From assembly GCF_000143535.2 (NCBI RefSeq), contig NC_037325.1, positions 434,001-498,000 of the forward strand: 64,000 bases of DNA, read 5' to 3'. A program made the position numbers and the translations under genes. The notes below the pieces were generated by a model. It was not told the origin of the DNA. It worked only from the letters and a program-made list of their open reading frames with translations, and searched no databases. Within the stretch, counting starts at the first letter, position 1. Each line of letters begins with the position of its first letter. Of this stretch, positions 13,880 through 25,215 are shown one piece after another. The stretch comes from Botrytis cinerea B05.10. Taxonomy: Eukaryota; Ascomycota; Leotiomycetes; Helotiales; Sclerotiniaceae.

Positions 13880-14470
13880 CCAACCAAAAGTACTAAAAGC
13901 ATTTATGTAAAGCTACAATGTTATCAGCTTAGCCAAAGCGAGCTAAGACTTGGATAAAATGCTATTTATCTAAAACTTTTACTCCTGAAGTGAAAGGATT
14001 GATGCAACAGTTTCAACGTCTCCTTAGCCCAATCTAAGCTTTTCAAAAAGAGATACCACGACCTAAATGACTTTTAAAGCTTTACGCGCCAATGTACTTT
14101 CATGATACACTTTCAAAGATCTAGAGCATTGATAGCATAGTATTATAGCATTGAAATCTTCGCAGTGGCCCAAAGAAGCCCAAGTATACTAGAATTCGCT
14201 TAAGCCTTTCTCATGGGTAAATCTTACATTTGAAAAGAGAGGGGTTTACTATTATATATAAACACTCTAATCAAATTTACAGATTATCGGAGAATTCTCA
14301 ACCCAACTCAACTATTCCTTCTCCAACCCAATTTCGGCGATTTAGAGAAGCGCAAAATGTAACTTGCATGCCAATTAGTAAGGAGTTGATTATTCAGGAA
14401 TTATTAGTCTCAGATCGACGCGGTCTGGGAATATATCTCGGCTATGTACGTCTCCCTCGGGAGACATAGA
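13880..14470. other. AT-rich segment, possibly a decayed transposon
   Basis: This stretch differs from the microsatellite DNA around it. It has non-repetitive, coding-like fragments broken by stop codons, for example a plus-strand reading LTPEVKGLMQQFQRLL-like near 13975-14035 and an open 79-codon frame at 14230-14469. Transition-rich decay would fit repeat-induced point mutation of a transposable element, but I could not assign it to a family and saw no terminal repeats. Confidence 0.25.
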
Positions 14471-14831
14471 CGAAATACTTATCTAGCATCGTACTTATAT
14501 ATATATATAAGCCCAAGGTAGGGAAGGAAATTTATGTACGTGTATTACATTGTAATATTACGATACGAATGGATCGATTGTATCACGTTAATCAAGCTAA
14601 CAAGCCAACAAGCAATCACGCGCCTGCTTGATATATATATATCGCGACTTCGCGTCTTAACCCCCTGTGGATGATTCCAGGTACGAGAAACTAAATTGGA
14701 CATTGCATGCATGCATACCTTGATATTTTTTTTTGTTTTTTTCCCTCTAAGAGGAGTATGAGGTTGATAAGGGAGGAATGAGTTTAAAAATACGTGGTGT
14801 GTAGTATACACACACGAAAAGCTAGCAGATT

Positions 14832-14859
14832 GAAAGAAAGAAAGAAAGAAAGAAAGAAA
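14832..14859. repeat. AAAG tetranucleotide microsatellite
   Basis: About seven uninterrupted copies of AAAG in intergenic DNA. Confidence 0.95.
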
Positions 14860-15380
14860 CTATAATAGATATTACTAGTATTATATAATACTCTAAGTAG
14901 TTGGTGGTAATAGATATTTCTTTAGACGTTGTATTGTGAAATAGTCACCTACTTTTCTATATATATCTCATATGAACGATCGAATCCGGGTGATGGATAG
15001 CTATTATTCCCTGTTGCTCTTTATATATCCCTCCCTGCATTATCAACATGTTCCAAGAGAAGAGACTCGATATATATATATCTTCACGATGCTCTCCTAT
15101 TCCTATTCCTATTCCCACTCCTACTCCCCTCGTAATCTTTTTCAAGTATAACAAAAATCGAATCCGACTCTGACCCCGACTCTCTTCGCATCCGATACTC
15201 GGAATCATTATCTACATAATAAATGAGCAGGCTCGAGTATTTTAACCAATCTGAATCCCTCGAGTGCTCTAACCGGTATCCCTCTAACTACCCAGCCTGC
15301 CGCCCCTCCTAGACGCTTCCTTCACTCACTACAGCCGACATCATTTTACATAACCGTTCTACATAACCCACTCACTCCAT

Positions 15381-15420
15381 GGATATAGATATAGATATAG
15401 ATATAGATATAGATATAGAC
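15381..15420. repeat. ATAGAT hexanucleotide microsatellite
   Basis: Six to seven tandem copies of a GATATA/ATAGAT unit with a single change at the right end, in intergenic DNA. Confidence 0.95.
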
Positions 15421-15560
15421 ATCAAACTCACCCGCGCTATCATAATCCATAATCCATAAACCATAATCATAAATAAATACCCATCAGTCTTAATCCCCCC
15501 CCCTCCCCCGACTTCTCCTTCCTCTCCCTAGGTATTGAACTCTATCATCCCACTTCCCTT

Positions 15561-15600
15561 CGAGCGCAGCGAGCTATGGGGGTTTGGGGGCTTGCCCCCA
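15561..15600. repeat. Dispersed GC-rich hairpin module, copy A (left half)
   Basis: The module starts with CGAGCGCAGCGAG and contains GGGGGTTTGGGGG followed by the near-perfect hairpin TGGGGGCTTGCCCCCA (six-base-pair stem, CTTG loop). The same string, with a few changes, occurs at 31536-31576 in a PKA intron. No partner half is seen downstream here, so this looks like a solo or truncated copy. Confidence 0.75.
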
Positions 15601-16530
15601 TCTATACTAACCTCTGTAACCACATGAATCCGAATAGATACGCAGACGCATACCCATACCCATACCCATACCATCGCCACCTGCATACCCATCTATCGCC
15701 CTTCCCAATCTCAATCTGTCGACATACCAAAAAGATCTTGAAATATCTAATCTCCAATCTCCAATTTCAACATAAATAAACAAACAAACACACCCTTCTT
15801 ACTCCATCTTTCTATCATTATAATTGTTATTATTATTTTCCCGACATTCTATTGTGAGATTTGTAATCACACACATACACAAACACACACACACTCTCTC
15901 TCTCTCCCCGCCTAAACTTCCCCATTAAAGAAAAGTTCATCTTCATCTTCATCTTCATCTAATGTATAATATATAGTATATAATATATAAAAGACAAAAA
16001 CAAATAAATGAATGAATAAAATACATCATATCATTTGTTACTGATTGTGTGTTGGGAATAATGATGAGTAGTGAGTAATAGTATATAGCTCTCTATGATG
16101 TTATGTATATTGTGTAGAGTATTTCTTATATCCACATATTCATATATTGGCAAGTATATCTCAAGTCAAACTAAAGCAAAGTTGAATATCAGTCAATAAA
16201 AACCAACAGCAGTCAAGACTGTTCAAGGAAGACTAACAGTGACACAAAACAACATAAATCAAAGACAATCATCACGAGCAAGTAGACAAATTAGTTATGT
16301 TCATGTAATAGTTTTTTATTTCTCAATGCAAATGAAATGCAATGTTACTAAGTACAGCGTCCATTCGCAGTACCCATTTCTCCTAACCATCATCATTACG
16401 ATCATCAGTTAAACCATTGAATCCATCACCCTGTAAGATTCCCATCAATGAAATAGAAATCCCACATCAATATGCAAGCCCGTTGTATGTTGTAAAGTAA
16501 AGAAAGATATCAATCAATCCGTTCCCTCAT

Positions 16531-17210
16531 TTACAAAGCAGCGGCAAAGATAGCGGCACCACCGAAAAGAGCAGCAGCTCCCATAGCACCAGTTTGGATA
16601 GCAGCTCCGGCAGTGGAAGTAGAGGTGACAGTCTCACCAGCAGAGTTGGTGGTGGTGACGACTGAACCAGCAGAGGTAGCACGGCTACTGGCAGAAGAAG
16701 ACAAAGAGGAAGTTTTCGAGCTCAAGCTGGATGCGAGGGAGCTCGAGACAGATGCGAGAGAAGAGGAAGCAGAGGAAGCGGCCGAGCCAGTGAGAGTTGC
16801 GGCAGAAGATTGAGCGGCCGAGAGGGAAGATTCAGCGGAAGCTTGAGCAGAGTTGATGGAAGACTCGGCAGAGGAGACGACGGATGAGATGGAAGATGAG
16901 ACGGAAGAGAGGGTAGATGAGAGACCAGATGCGAGGGAAGCAGAGGAATCAGAAGCGGAAGAGGCAGATGTAATGGATGCACTCGATGCGGAGTCAGTGG
17001 CGGAGCTGATGAGACTTGCAGCACTGGAGGTAGCATCTGAGAGGATGGATTCAACAGAGGATTGACCCTAAAGATATCATGTTAGTATCGCTATACACGT
17101 GTATATTGTCTTTGGTCGACAGATCCATCGATCTACATCCACAAGAGGGAAGTAACACATACCATGACAGCACCGGCCAAAGCCAAAACGACAATGTTCT
17201 TGAATTGCAT
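16531..17210 (-). CDS. Serine/alanine-rich secreted protein, probable GPI-anchored surface protein
   Basis: Two exons, 17210-17163 and 17067-16531, join to 194 residues. Exon 1 encodes almost exactly a signal peptide, MQFKNIVVLALAGAVM. The mature part is an almost uninterrupted Ser/Ala/Thr-rich tract (residues about 20-165) with SSVSS- and SSLAS-type near-repeats, a likely site of heavy O-mannosylation. It ends with TTTNSAGETVTSTSTAG and a hydrophobic tail, GAAALFGGAAIFAAAL, which together look like a GPI-attachment signal. Fungal proteins of this build sit in the plasma membrane or cell wall; no enzymatic domain is visible. The 95-nt intron between signal peptide and mature region has canonical ends. 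Because the composition is so biased, long spurious frames appear on the opposite strand. It stands alone between two gene-poor regions. Confidence 0.85.
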
Positions 17211-18347
17211 CTTTGCGGTTGAATGAATTTAAACTTGGAGTTAAAAGAAGTATCGGGTAGGCAATGAAGAAAGTAAGAAAGACTTTTGGGGGTATCGAGT
17301 GAAGTTGAAAAGTTGTAAGAGTTTTGGATATGAAGAAGAAGAAGAAAAGTTCCTCAGGTCACAGGAAGCCGAAGTCTTATATAGGCCTCCCACCAACAGC
17401 ACAAACGACCTTTCCATGTATGCCAACCAAGGTCTTCTTCCTCTTCTACCTAGGCAGGAGGCCCTTCCACTAGGTGATACTAGCCTCATCATCACATCGC
17501 TTTCCAAGTTAATAAGTGGCTTAGGACGATCCACTTTTCCAGCTTTGTGGCCGATGGAGAGGATTTTTGATTGGCTCGTGGCATTTCATGGAAAAGGAAT
17601 TAGGTTTGATGTAGAATTCACGTCATTGCCGTGCCAGACTAGCTCTAGTGGGGATTTGCTAATCTCCTAGTTTCATGGCACAGGCAAAGGGGAGGGGAGG
17701 GTCGGGTCGACAAAGGTAAGGGCAGAGGCAAAAGGAAGAGCCCAGAGGCCAAGGGTACAGAAGTCCATCGAATCAACTTGGAGAATTAATTGAGGGATGC
17801 AAGTTTCCGCTGAACGCTTCCCGTTTGTTCGATTTGTTCTGTTGGACTTGAGATCTGACGCTAGGACGAATCGGGTATAATCGAGCATAATTGAGGATAA
17901 CGTGTATAAATGTTCGGTGTACATTATTCCATTTCTTATTTATTTCCCTCCTCTCAAATACACTTTACCACGCCATCCTCCCAAGACCCATCGCGTTGAT
18001 TTGGAAGAAAAGCTATTTTGGGTTTGTGGAGAGAGGCTGTGAGACTCTGAGCGAGCAGTGTTCTCTGTGTACAGGAGTGACTAGGAAGCAAGTACCATAC
18101 CAAAACGGAAATGGAGTGTTATATCACAACATACATACATACATACATGCCTGCGTAACGTTGTTCCTGCAGTGCAAACAAAACAAAACATTTCGTATCC
18201 TCCCATCCATCCACTCTTCACGTGTTATGACAACATGGACGTTTCCAATCGACAGGCAAAGCAGACACTCCGTCCGTATGCGTATGGCGAATCACTGAGA
18301 CAACCCGCTTGGTCCAGTTCCTGTGACATTGTTATGTCATAACATCC

Positions 18348-18375
18348 GATGATGATGATGATGATGATGATGATG
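18348..18375. repeat. GAT trinucleotide microsatellite
   Basis: About nine uninterrupted GAT units in intergenic DNA. Confidence 0.95.
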
Positions 18376-19737
18376 GTTATGATGACATAATATCAAGCTC
18401 ACATATAGGCAAGGAAGGAGAGGAGCACCGGTACCACCGGATTCACCTCTCCACCAGCAAATTCCGATGTTCACGAGAATCGAGAAGAGCAATTTACCAT
18501 CTTTCATGCTATGCCGACGAAGTATGTCGTTTTCAATTTCCCAGCCACAATGTACCCCCTCCCAGCAAATTCGCTGCAAGTAGACAGTCGAGACAGCACA
18601 CTAGAGAAGAAGAAGAAGGACGGTGTCACCGACCATGAGTACGCATACGAGGTGAGGTTAGTAGATGCACATATATATCCACATGGTCTAGACAGTCGAC
18701 GGACGATTGACTATTCCACACGGGAGTCTAGACATCTGAGCGAGCATACATTTAGCATTTTTCATAAAAATATACACTTCGCGTTGAAGAGTCCGAGAAA
18801 TACCTAGCTAGCTGTATCGAGATATCTCGACATCTCTGTAAATATTGTGCAAAATCTTCACCTCACAACAACTCGCACAGCACAGCACAGCAAACAAATC
18901 CCCAAGCCAGAAACCCTTCCTTCCCTCCCCCCCAAAATCCAAGATCCAAGAAGTTACCAAGCAAGCTGCCGTTTCAACCGACTCGCAAGCATCCCGTACT
19001 CCACCCCGGAGAAATGCACAAATCACACACGAGCAGTCCATCTCGTTTTATGTAACGAGATGTCAATCCCTACTGCACATCATTTCTTGGCGCGTTTGGA
19101 AGTTGGTGCTGAAGTTGAAGTTGAAGTTGAAGTTGGTTGTGCTATGCTACCTACTGCTGGGGAGATGGCTCCAATCGAATCGAATTGAATCGAACTGAAC
19201 CAACGAAGTAATTATACACACGAACAATAAACCAGAGCAAGAAAGAGACAACAGAAAGTAGAATAATTCCAATCCAACCTATTCCAATCCTACCCACCTA
19301 TCCTCAAACACACCAACACCAACACCAATCCTCAACCCGCAACCCGCAACCCTCAACTCAACCCAAACAAACAAACAAACAAACAAACAAAACAACCCAA
19401 ACACCCAAAAGTCAGTCAACTTAAACTTTTCCACCTCCCGAGCTCCCCCATCCATAATCCATCCAACCGCGATCCCCGATCCCCGCACTTGGCACATCCC
19501 TAGCTTCCAGCCTTTCCTTCCAGCCACACACAGCCCCAGCAACCAACATCAGCATCATCTCCAAGCAAGTTTCTCAACCGCGTTAGATCCTAGCCCCCCA
19601 TCCCATCCCATTGAAATTAATAAGCATATGCAACATACCTATATTGATTATATCAATTACATTCATCAAAAAATTATAATACATATACATATATATACAC
19701 AAATAAAATTACCCAAAGAATCAATCTAAAAATGACT

Positions 19738-19790
19738 TTTTTTTTAATTTTTTTATTTTTTTATTTTTTTTTTAAAAAAAGTTATATACT
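19738..19790. repeat. Poly-T tract ending in a poly-A run
   Basis: A run of T interrupted by single or paired A residues, followed directly by a short run of A, so the right end can fold back on the T tract. It lies in the most AT-rich part of the region and could be a slippage-generated tract or the remnant of a poly-A tail. Confidence 0.8.
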
Positions 19791-20439
19791 TGTAACATTA
19801 TACAACACACATTATATAACATAACATAAACATTTTCCAAAACTTATCACTAATAGTTCTTATCTAATTATTTATTAAAGAATATCATCAAATTCATTTT
19901 ACATTTATTTACTCATTCTAGAAATACAATTGACTAGAAAAACACACATCTACAAATAACCTTGATATAATATTCCATTTACATTGCTCAAAAAATTGTA
20001 AAAATATAGAAGATTGAAGAAAAAATTATACAATTTGCCTAATCCTACATCCCATCCATTCATCCATCCATCCCCTCTCCTCTCATTCGTCGAATCACAT
20101 ACTATAAACCATAAACCATAAACCATAAACCATAAAACACAAAGACAAAAAAACATAAAATCATACCTAATCCAATCCATCCGCTCATCCATCCATCCTC
20201 CACCATAACCAGAGCGTACCTATAGCGTCACCAAATTCCTGGCTTACCTTTTTTTTTTTTTCATTATCATTTCTTCATTAATCCTTCATAATTCCTTCAT
20301 AACTCCTCCCATTACTATTAATAAACCCATAGGAATTATTGATCAGATCATTCCCAGGATTAATCTGATAGGATAACAAGATTCGAACGAACCTACCTAG
20401 GTAACCTTGGAATCCTTGACATTCCAACTTTATTTTCTT

Positions 20440-20476
20440 GCATCAGCATCAGCATCAGCATCAGCATCAGCATCGG
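20440..20476. repeat. CAGCAT hexanucleotide microsatellite
   Basis: Six tandem copies of a CATCAG unit, followed by CACAGTCACAGC-type imperfect repeats at about 20515-20550. Confidence 0.95.
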
Positions 20477-21093
20477 CAATTAAATATCCGGTTAGCCGTG
20501 TTTTCGAGTCCCAGTCACAGTCACAGCCACAGCCACACCCTCAGCCTCAGCCGCGAATATCAAACGCCACTTGAGCAGAAACACGAGGGACACAGGGACA
20601 GGGACATCCAAATCACGCAAGCAATTCCTTTGGAGGAAAAAGAAAACATACTTCAAAAATACTAATATTCAAATATCATATCATAAGCTCAATGTCTAAT
20701 CATGTATACAAGAAATATAAATCTCAACTTAATCAAAAGCTTTTCCACATCTTCGCTTAATGTGAATTCAAGGTATGGACTATCTGATTTAATATCGAAT
20801 ATCAAAAAAAAGGGTTCGTCAAATGGTCTTTTCGTTCTGCTGGAGGTACACTCTATTGCCACCTGCGTTTTGGTAATAATCTAATAAGTGGCTGATGGCC
20901 GACGGAAGATCTTTCTTCGAATATCAAATCGGGGAAAGTAATCCAAGAAATCCAAGAAAAGTTACTTGAACATCTAGCCAATTACTTAATAGTTCATCGC
21001 CACCAACCGCTCTGTGCTTTCAAAACGTTTCAACAAAATTCTTCAATATCGAGAAAATTTCATTGCTGGGTATCCGTGGGAGAATTGCAATTG

Positions 21094-21137
21094 ACGCTCC
21101 GCTGGCCCTCCGGGAGCCACTGCCGTGGAGGCAGACT
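21094..21137. repeat. Dispersed GC-rich hairpin module, copy C (right half)
   Basis: GACGCTCCGCTGG, a short CCTCCGGGAG insertion, then GCCACTGCCGTGGAGGC, which contains the small hairpin CCAC-TGCC-GTGG. The same two strings flank each other at 31619-31648 in the PKA intron. This copy lacks the left-half module nearby. It lies about 30 bases beyond the SIN1 stop codon, so it should be in that gene's 3' UTR. Confidence 0.75.
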
Positions 21138-21165
21138 ATTTGGGTACAACGTAGATGATATCCAT

Positions 21166-23728
21166 TCAATTATTGGTTTGGTATGGAGCGATTCCCTTCT
21201 TAATCTCATATACTATCTCTGCCGCTTCATCTGCACTCTTGGCTTCAAAATCATATCGTTTTTCTTCTCGTGATTTATATACCACAAGCTGTATTAACAT
21301 AATCCATTAGTCTCAGACTTGAGGGTAGAGATGTTGGATTCTGTATAACATACCTTGAAATTAGTCGGGTGTCTTCGTGTTACTTTACAGCCAACCACAT
21401 TACTAAAATGTACCGTGGTTGTTTTGCCTTGTCCTTCAAACATTGTCTTTCCTGTGGATGCTGGAAGAATATGTAAATATTCTCCATCAATCGCAATCAC
21501 CCTTTCGTTCATTCCTACAAACCTCATGGGCTGTTTTCTCCATACTATATACCTTCGATAATTGGCACTTCCAAGTTCATCTTGTTTGACACTCTCCATA
21601 AGAGGATGTGGTACTAACATTTGAGTTCCCTTGCGAGCTTTGCGAGGATCGGGTCGATCTACCATTAATGAATTGGGCGTACTGCTTGATGGCGAACCAG
21701 TCATCGTTAATGGTCCATCCGTAGCAAAACGTCGCCGGTACAAATCCAACTCTGATGAATTACCAATTGATCCTACTGTACGATCAAGATAAACGACAGT
21801 CCCAGATCCAGTAAGTTTGAGAACGTGCCCTGCTTTGTCCAGTTGTCTCTTCTTACAAACCGTATCTAGGACATCAGCTAAGTAAGTATCGGTCGTGACT
21901 TCTAGAGCGACCATTTGTCCAGGTGTAGCATTTATCGAATGAATGTGAATACTCAATATCTTTTTAGTCCCGCCACCTCGGGAAGTAGGTTGAGTGAGAG
22001 CTGTTCCAATTGTAGGTGCATCTGCCAATGTGGAATTCTTCCGTAACGCAGTCATAGTTGTAAGAAGAGGATTTTGATAAGGTTGTGTACCAAGAGGAAA
22101 TGAAGTATTGGCTTTGGGTGTGTTGATAGGAGTAAACTCTTCTTCCGCTTCAGATGAGGCAACCGCCTCCTGTTTGAATTGAGGAGTAAGCCTCTGATTT
22201 TCTTCAAATTGTTCATCGGTAGCTTCGACCAAAGCAAACTCGTCAAAAGTTTTGGAATTTGATCTCGCTCTTGGTCCAGCTTTATTGTTGGCAAACGTAA
22301 ATGATGTAACTGGCTTGAGACGATCAAGAGGTGGGAAGTCAGTGTCTACTTCCCCATCGTCGACCATCCTTAAGATCCATCGGTTGACATTTAATTTCTC
22401 AGGGGCTATGGTAGGTTCTAATTTTTCCTCAAAATACCTCCATAGACTCAGCCCGATCAAATCTGTAATAACCACTGGTCGATTATGTGATTCATCTTCA
22501 TGAACAGTTCTTCGAATCAATACTTCGTATGGCTTCTTCGTTGAAGTAGCAAATGGTGCCAATATACGAATATTGATAGGGTTTGGATCACCTTGTCCAG
22601 AGAGAGATGCAAAATTTTCGAACGGCATGTTAGCTTTCGTTCGCTTAGCCGTAATCATGGCTGTCAACAAACTCTTAGGTTGTATCATACTAATTGGCCG
22701 AGGAGGTGGTAGGGCTTGAAGTACTGGAGGCGCTGGCTTTGATCTTTTCGTTGGTGATCGTATAAGATCTCGAGGTATAGTATTACCGATATGTTCTGGA
22801 GCTGCAGTTATCGGTCCATCAACGCTATCTAATATAGATGCACTGTCGATACTACCACCAAATGTGGAAGACATATCTGATCCCGAGTCCTCATCTTCCT
22901 CCTCTTCTTCTAAGAGATCACTGACTTGTCTCTTCACACCCACATCAGGGTCCGACGGATGTGTTCGAACCGTTCTACCGGCTCTCGCAGCATTCCTATT
23001 CGATTCTCTCTGTCTCTGAAAAGCAGATGCATCAAATTCATTATCGGATGACATCTCACTACTCGTAACAGTATCCCTTCTGGCTCTTTCTTTCACAACC
23101 TCCACGGCAGACTGAGAACCTCTTCTTATGCCAGGTCCTGGAGTACGTGAAGGAGAATTCGCAGTGGTAGATTGCCGAAGATTGGATCCACGAATAGGAG
23201 AAGAACCCGAACGATTTCGTATAGGCATTTTAGAGAATTTGATTTGTTGAGCTGCCCTTTGATCTCCATCATCATCACTATCATCACTCAAATCACTACT
23301 ATCTTCCTCCTCCATCTGTTCTCGTCTGCGCCTCCTTTTCGTAGCGATTCCAGGCCCAACAGTATCTCCTGCCCCTCCTGTGAGCAAACCTCCTTCGTCA
23401 ACCTCATCTTCGAGACCTGAAGGTGCCAGACCAGCTGATCTAGGTGGTGCTTGGAAATATTCCGATGCGATGGCGGTCGGTATTGGTGGGGAATGGGTTC
23501 GTTTTATATTCGCGGCATTCGTACGCCATCCAGCAGCTTTGAATCCGGGAGTGTTTAGAAATCCATCGTTGATTGTTATAAGCCGCTCGCCAACACCATC
23601 TGCGATTGTGTTTAAGTAATTTGATCTCAATTGATAAGAGACGAGACTGTGTAACGCGTCAGTTAGATTAAGGAAGTGGGACGGTTGGGGAGTTAGAAAT
23701 CTTACTCTTCCACTTGGATGACCGACAT
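21166..23728 (-). CDS. AVO1: SIN1/AVO1 family subunit of TOR complex 2
   Basis: Three exons, 23728-23706 (only 23 nt), 23646-21354 and 21288-21166, join to 812 residues. The start MSVIQVEDLVSYQLRSNYL comes from the micro-exon joined to exon 2. Residues about 90-330 are disordered with acidic and Ser-rich stretches. A CRIM domain lies at about 355-480 (PFENFASLSGQGDPNPINI onward), a Ras-binding-like domain at about 565-645 (LSIHIHSINATPGQMVALEV onward) and a PH domain from about 690 to near the end (YRRYIVWRKQPMRFVGMNER). The last strand and helix of the PH domain (VVYKSREEKRYDFEAKSADE) are encoded only in the final 123-nt exon. Sin1/Avo1 recruits substrate kinases to TORC2 at the plasma membrane and supports actin, sphingolipid and cell-wall control. 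It is divergent from the PRCC-like gene. Confidence 0.93.
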
Positions 23729-24021
23729 AGTAGAAAAATAGTGTAAATAATGTATAGAAACGATCACCGGCTCGTAAGTGTGAAAGAATAGTAAAAGGGT
23801 TTGAAAGGTACGATTGCTCAAGTCATTATCAAGCTTTCATAATTGATTTCGACATGATGGGTGAAGTTGTGATACTATCAGTGTTCAGCCTTACAGTAAG
23901 GTTATCTGGGGTACACTAAAATTGGCGCCTGTGCGGTTTTCATCAGGCTGTAGTGACAGCCTTTTCATCAACTCACAAACCACAAACCATTACAATCAAA
24001 TCATCAAAAAACACCGCAACA
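23729..24021. promoter_or_regulatory. Compact bidirectional promoter region, SIN1 and PRCC-like
   Basis: Only 293 bases separate the start codons of two outward-facing genes, so both promoters and leaders must share this stretch. I could not assign a specific factor site. Confidence 0.6.
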
Positions 24022-25215
24022 ATGGGACTGGTAGATTATTCAGATTCGGAGGATTCAGATTCTCCAGAGGTTACTGCGCCAAAGCCACCAACATCAACAT
24101 CCACAACTGGTAAACCTGCCTTCCAGAAAGTTGTCGATAGATCAAATCCTGGCAAAATTCGCGTTTCATTACCACAAGCATCTTTGAAAGACGATACCAA
24201 AACCGATGAGCCTCCAACGAAGCGCGCGAAGACAGGCGGTGGAGCTTTCAGTGGATTTAATTCGTTCTTGCCAGCTCCAAAGAGAGCAGGACAATCTACA
24301 AGTGCGACACTGGGTGGTGGAAATGCGGCGCGAAAGAGTGGTTTGGGAGCTGGTGTTAGTTTGAAGACTGGTGCAGCTCCTGCTTTTAGTCGGGAACCAG
24401 AACCGGTACAGGAGAGAGAATACACGACGGAAGAGCCTGCTGAAGAGGAAGAGGGAGCTAGTGGGTCTGGGTTAAACTTACCTCCTCCAAGCTCCTTGGT
24501 CGATGAACAGAAACCAGCAGATGAAGTCAAATTGGTCGGGAAACCATTAATGTTCAGACCATTATCCGTCGCGAGGAAGCCAGCAAAAAAGAAGCCCCAG
24601 AAGCCAAATTCAAATGCACCTACGGATTCTACTTTTACTTCAACACCACAAATTAACTCACCAGCCACTCCACAAAATACCGGAAAGGTAGCGGCAAAAC
24701 CAAAAGTATCCTTATTCTCTCTAGAAGTAGAACCGGTGAACACACCAAACACCACTTCAAATGGAGAATACAAACCACTGCTCTACCAACCTACCCCCTC
24801 CAAAGAACCCATCTACGAAGACTACACCCCAACAACCAGCCACACCCTCCCTTTCGCTCCCACGCCTCCAGTAAATAACCACAACACCGAATCCCTCTCC
24901 TCCATAGCCGATACTCTCCATCTCTCCGCCGCCGAACGCCGCCAACTCTTCGGTCGTCAAAAAGGTGGTGGTTCAGGTCCACAGGCCGCAACCAAAATCA
25001 TCAATTTCAATACAGATCAAGAATACGCACACAATGAAGAACTCCGCGCGGCAGGAGAACAAGTTGTGCATAATCCTGTCAGAGCAATCGCGCCTGGTAA
25101 ACACAGTTTGAAACAATTGGTTGGGGCGGCGCAGAGTCAGAGGGAAGCATTGGAGGAGAGTTTCGCAACGGGTAGGAATAATAGGAAGGAAGCGGGAAGT
25201 AAATATGGGTGGTAG
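24022..25215 (+). CDS. PRCC-like protein (mitotic checkpoint regulator, spliceosome-associated)
   Basis: A single exon encodes 397 residues. The start MGLVDYSDSEDSDSPE is the usual PRCC N-terminus, preferred over an ATG 69 nt upstream. The middle is disordered and rich in Pro, Ser and Lys. The C-terminus carries the conserved PRCC block: INFNTDQEYAHNEELRAAG, NPVRAIAPGKHSLKQLV, and the end QREALEESFATGRNNRKEAG followed by SKYGW. In animals PRCC binds MAD2B and purifies with spliceosomal proteins; in fungi a nuclear role in pre-mRNA splicing is probable but inferred. The gene shares a short promoter with SIN1. No introns, frameshifts or missing blocks are seen. Confidence 0.88.
   Translation: MGLVDYSDSEDSDSPEVTAPKPPTSTSTTGKPAFQKVVDRSNPGKIRVSLPQASLKDDTKTDEPPTKRAKTGGGAFSGFNSFLPAPKRAGQSTSATLGGGNAARKSGLGAGVSLKTGAAPAFSREPEPVQEREYTTEEPAEEEEGASGSGLNLPPPSSLVDEQKPADEVKLVGKPLMFRPLSVARKPAKKKPQKPNSNAPTDSTFTSTPQINSPATPQNTGKVAAKPKVSLFSLEVEPVNTPNTTSNGEYKPLLYQPTPSKEPIYEDYTPTTSHTLPFAPTPPVNNHNTESLSSIADTLHLSAAERRQLFGRQKGGGSGPQAATKIINFNTDQEYAHNEELRAAGEQVVHNPVRAIAPGKHSLKQLVGAAQSQREALEESFATGRNNRKEAGSKYGW

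Larger units (their letters stand above)
11660..16530. other. Gene-poor 4.9-kb region with simple repeats
   Basis: No gene is convincing here. The first few hundred bases should be the USP 3' UTR. The rest is a mosaic of microsatellites and AT-rich DNA: GTGAG repeats near 12718, ATGTG near 12820, AAAG near 14832, TATTCC near 15099, ATAGAT near 15381, CCATAC near 15652, and AC and TC tracts at 15866-15906. A GC-rich hairpin module lies at 15561-15600. Open frames such as 12597-13244 on the minus strand are low-complexity and lack family features. The right end should contain the 3' UTR of the serine-rich protein gene. Confidence 0.6.
17211..21165. other. Gene-poor 4-kb region with simple repeats
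   Basis: I see no gene with recognisable features. The left part should contain the promoter of the serine-rich protein gene. The rest holds a GAT tract (18348-18375), AAAC repeats (19364-19392), a poly-T/poly-A stretch (19738-19790), an AAACCAT repeat (about 20105-20136), a CAGCAT repeat (20440-20476) and a GC-rich module fragment (21094-21137). About 19600-20000 is strongly AT-rich. Open frames are short and low-complexity. Confidence 0.6.

Noticed and set aside
16613..17065. Acidic plus-strand open frames opposite the serine-rich gene
   Set aside because: Mirror translations of biased Ser/Ala codons; the minus-strand protein has a signal peptide, spliced start and GPI-like end.
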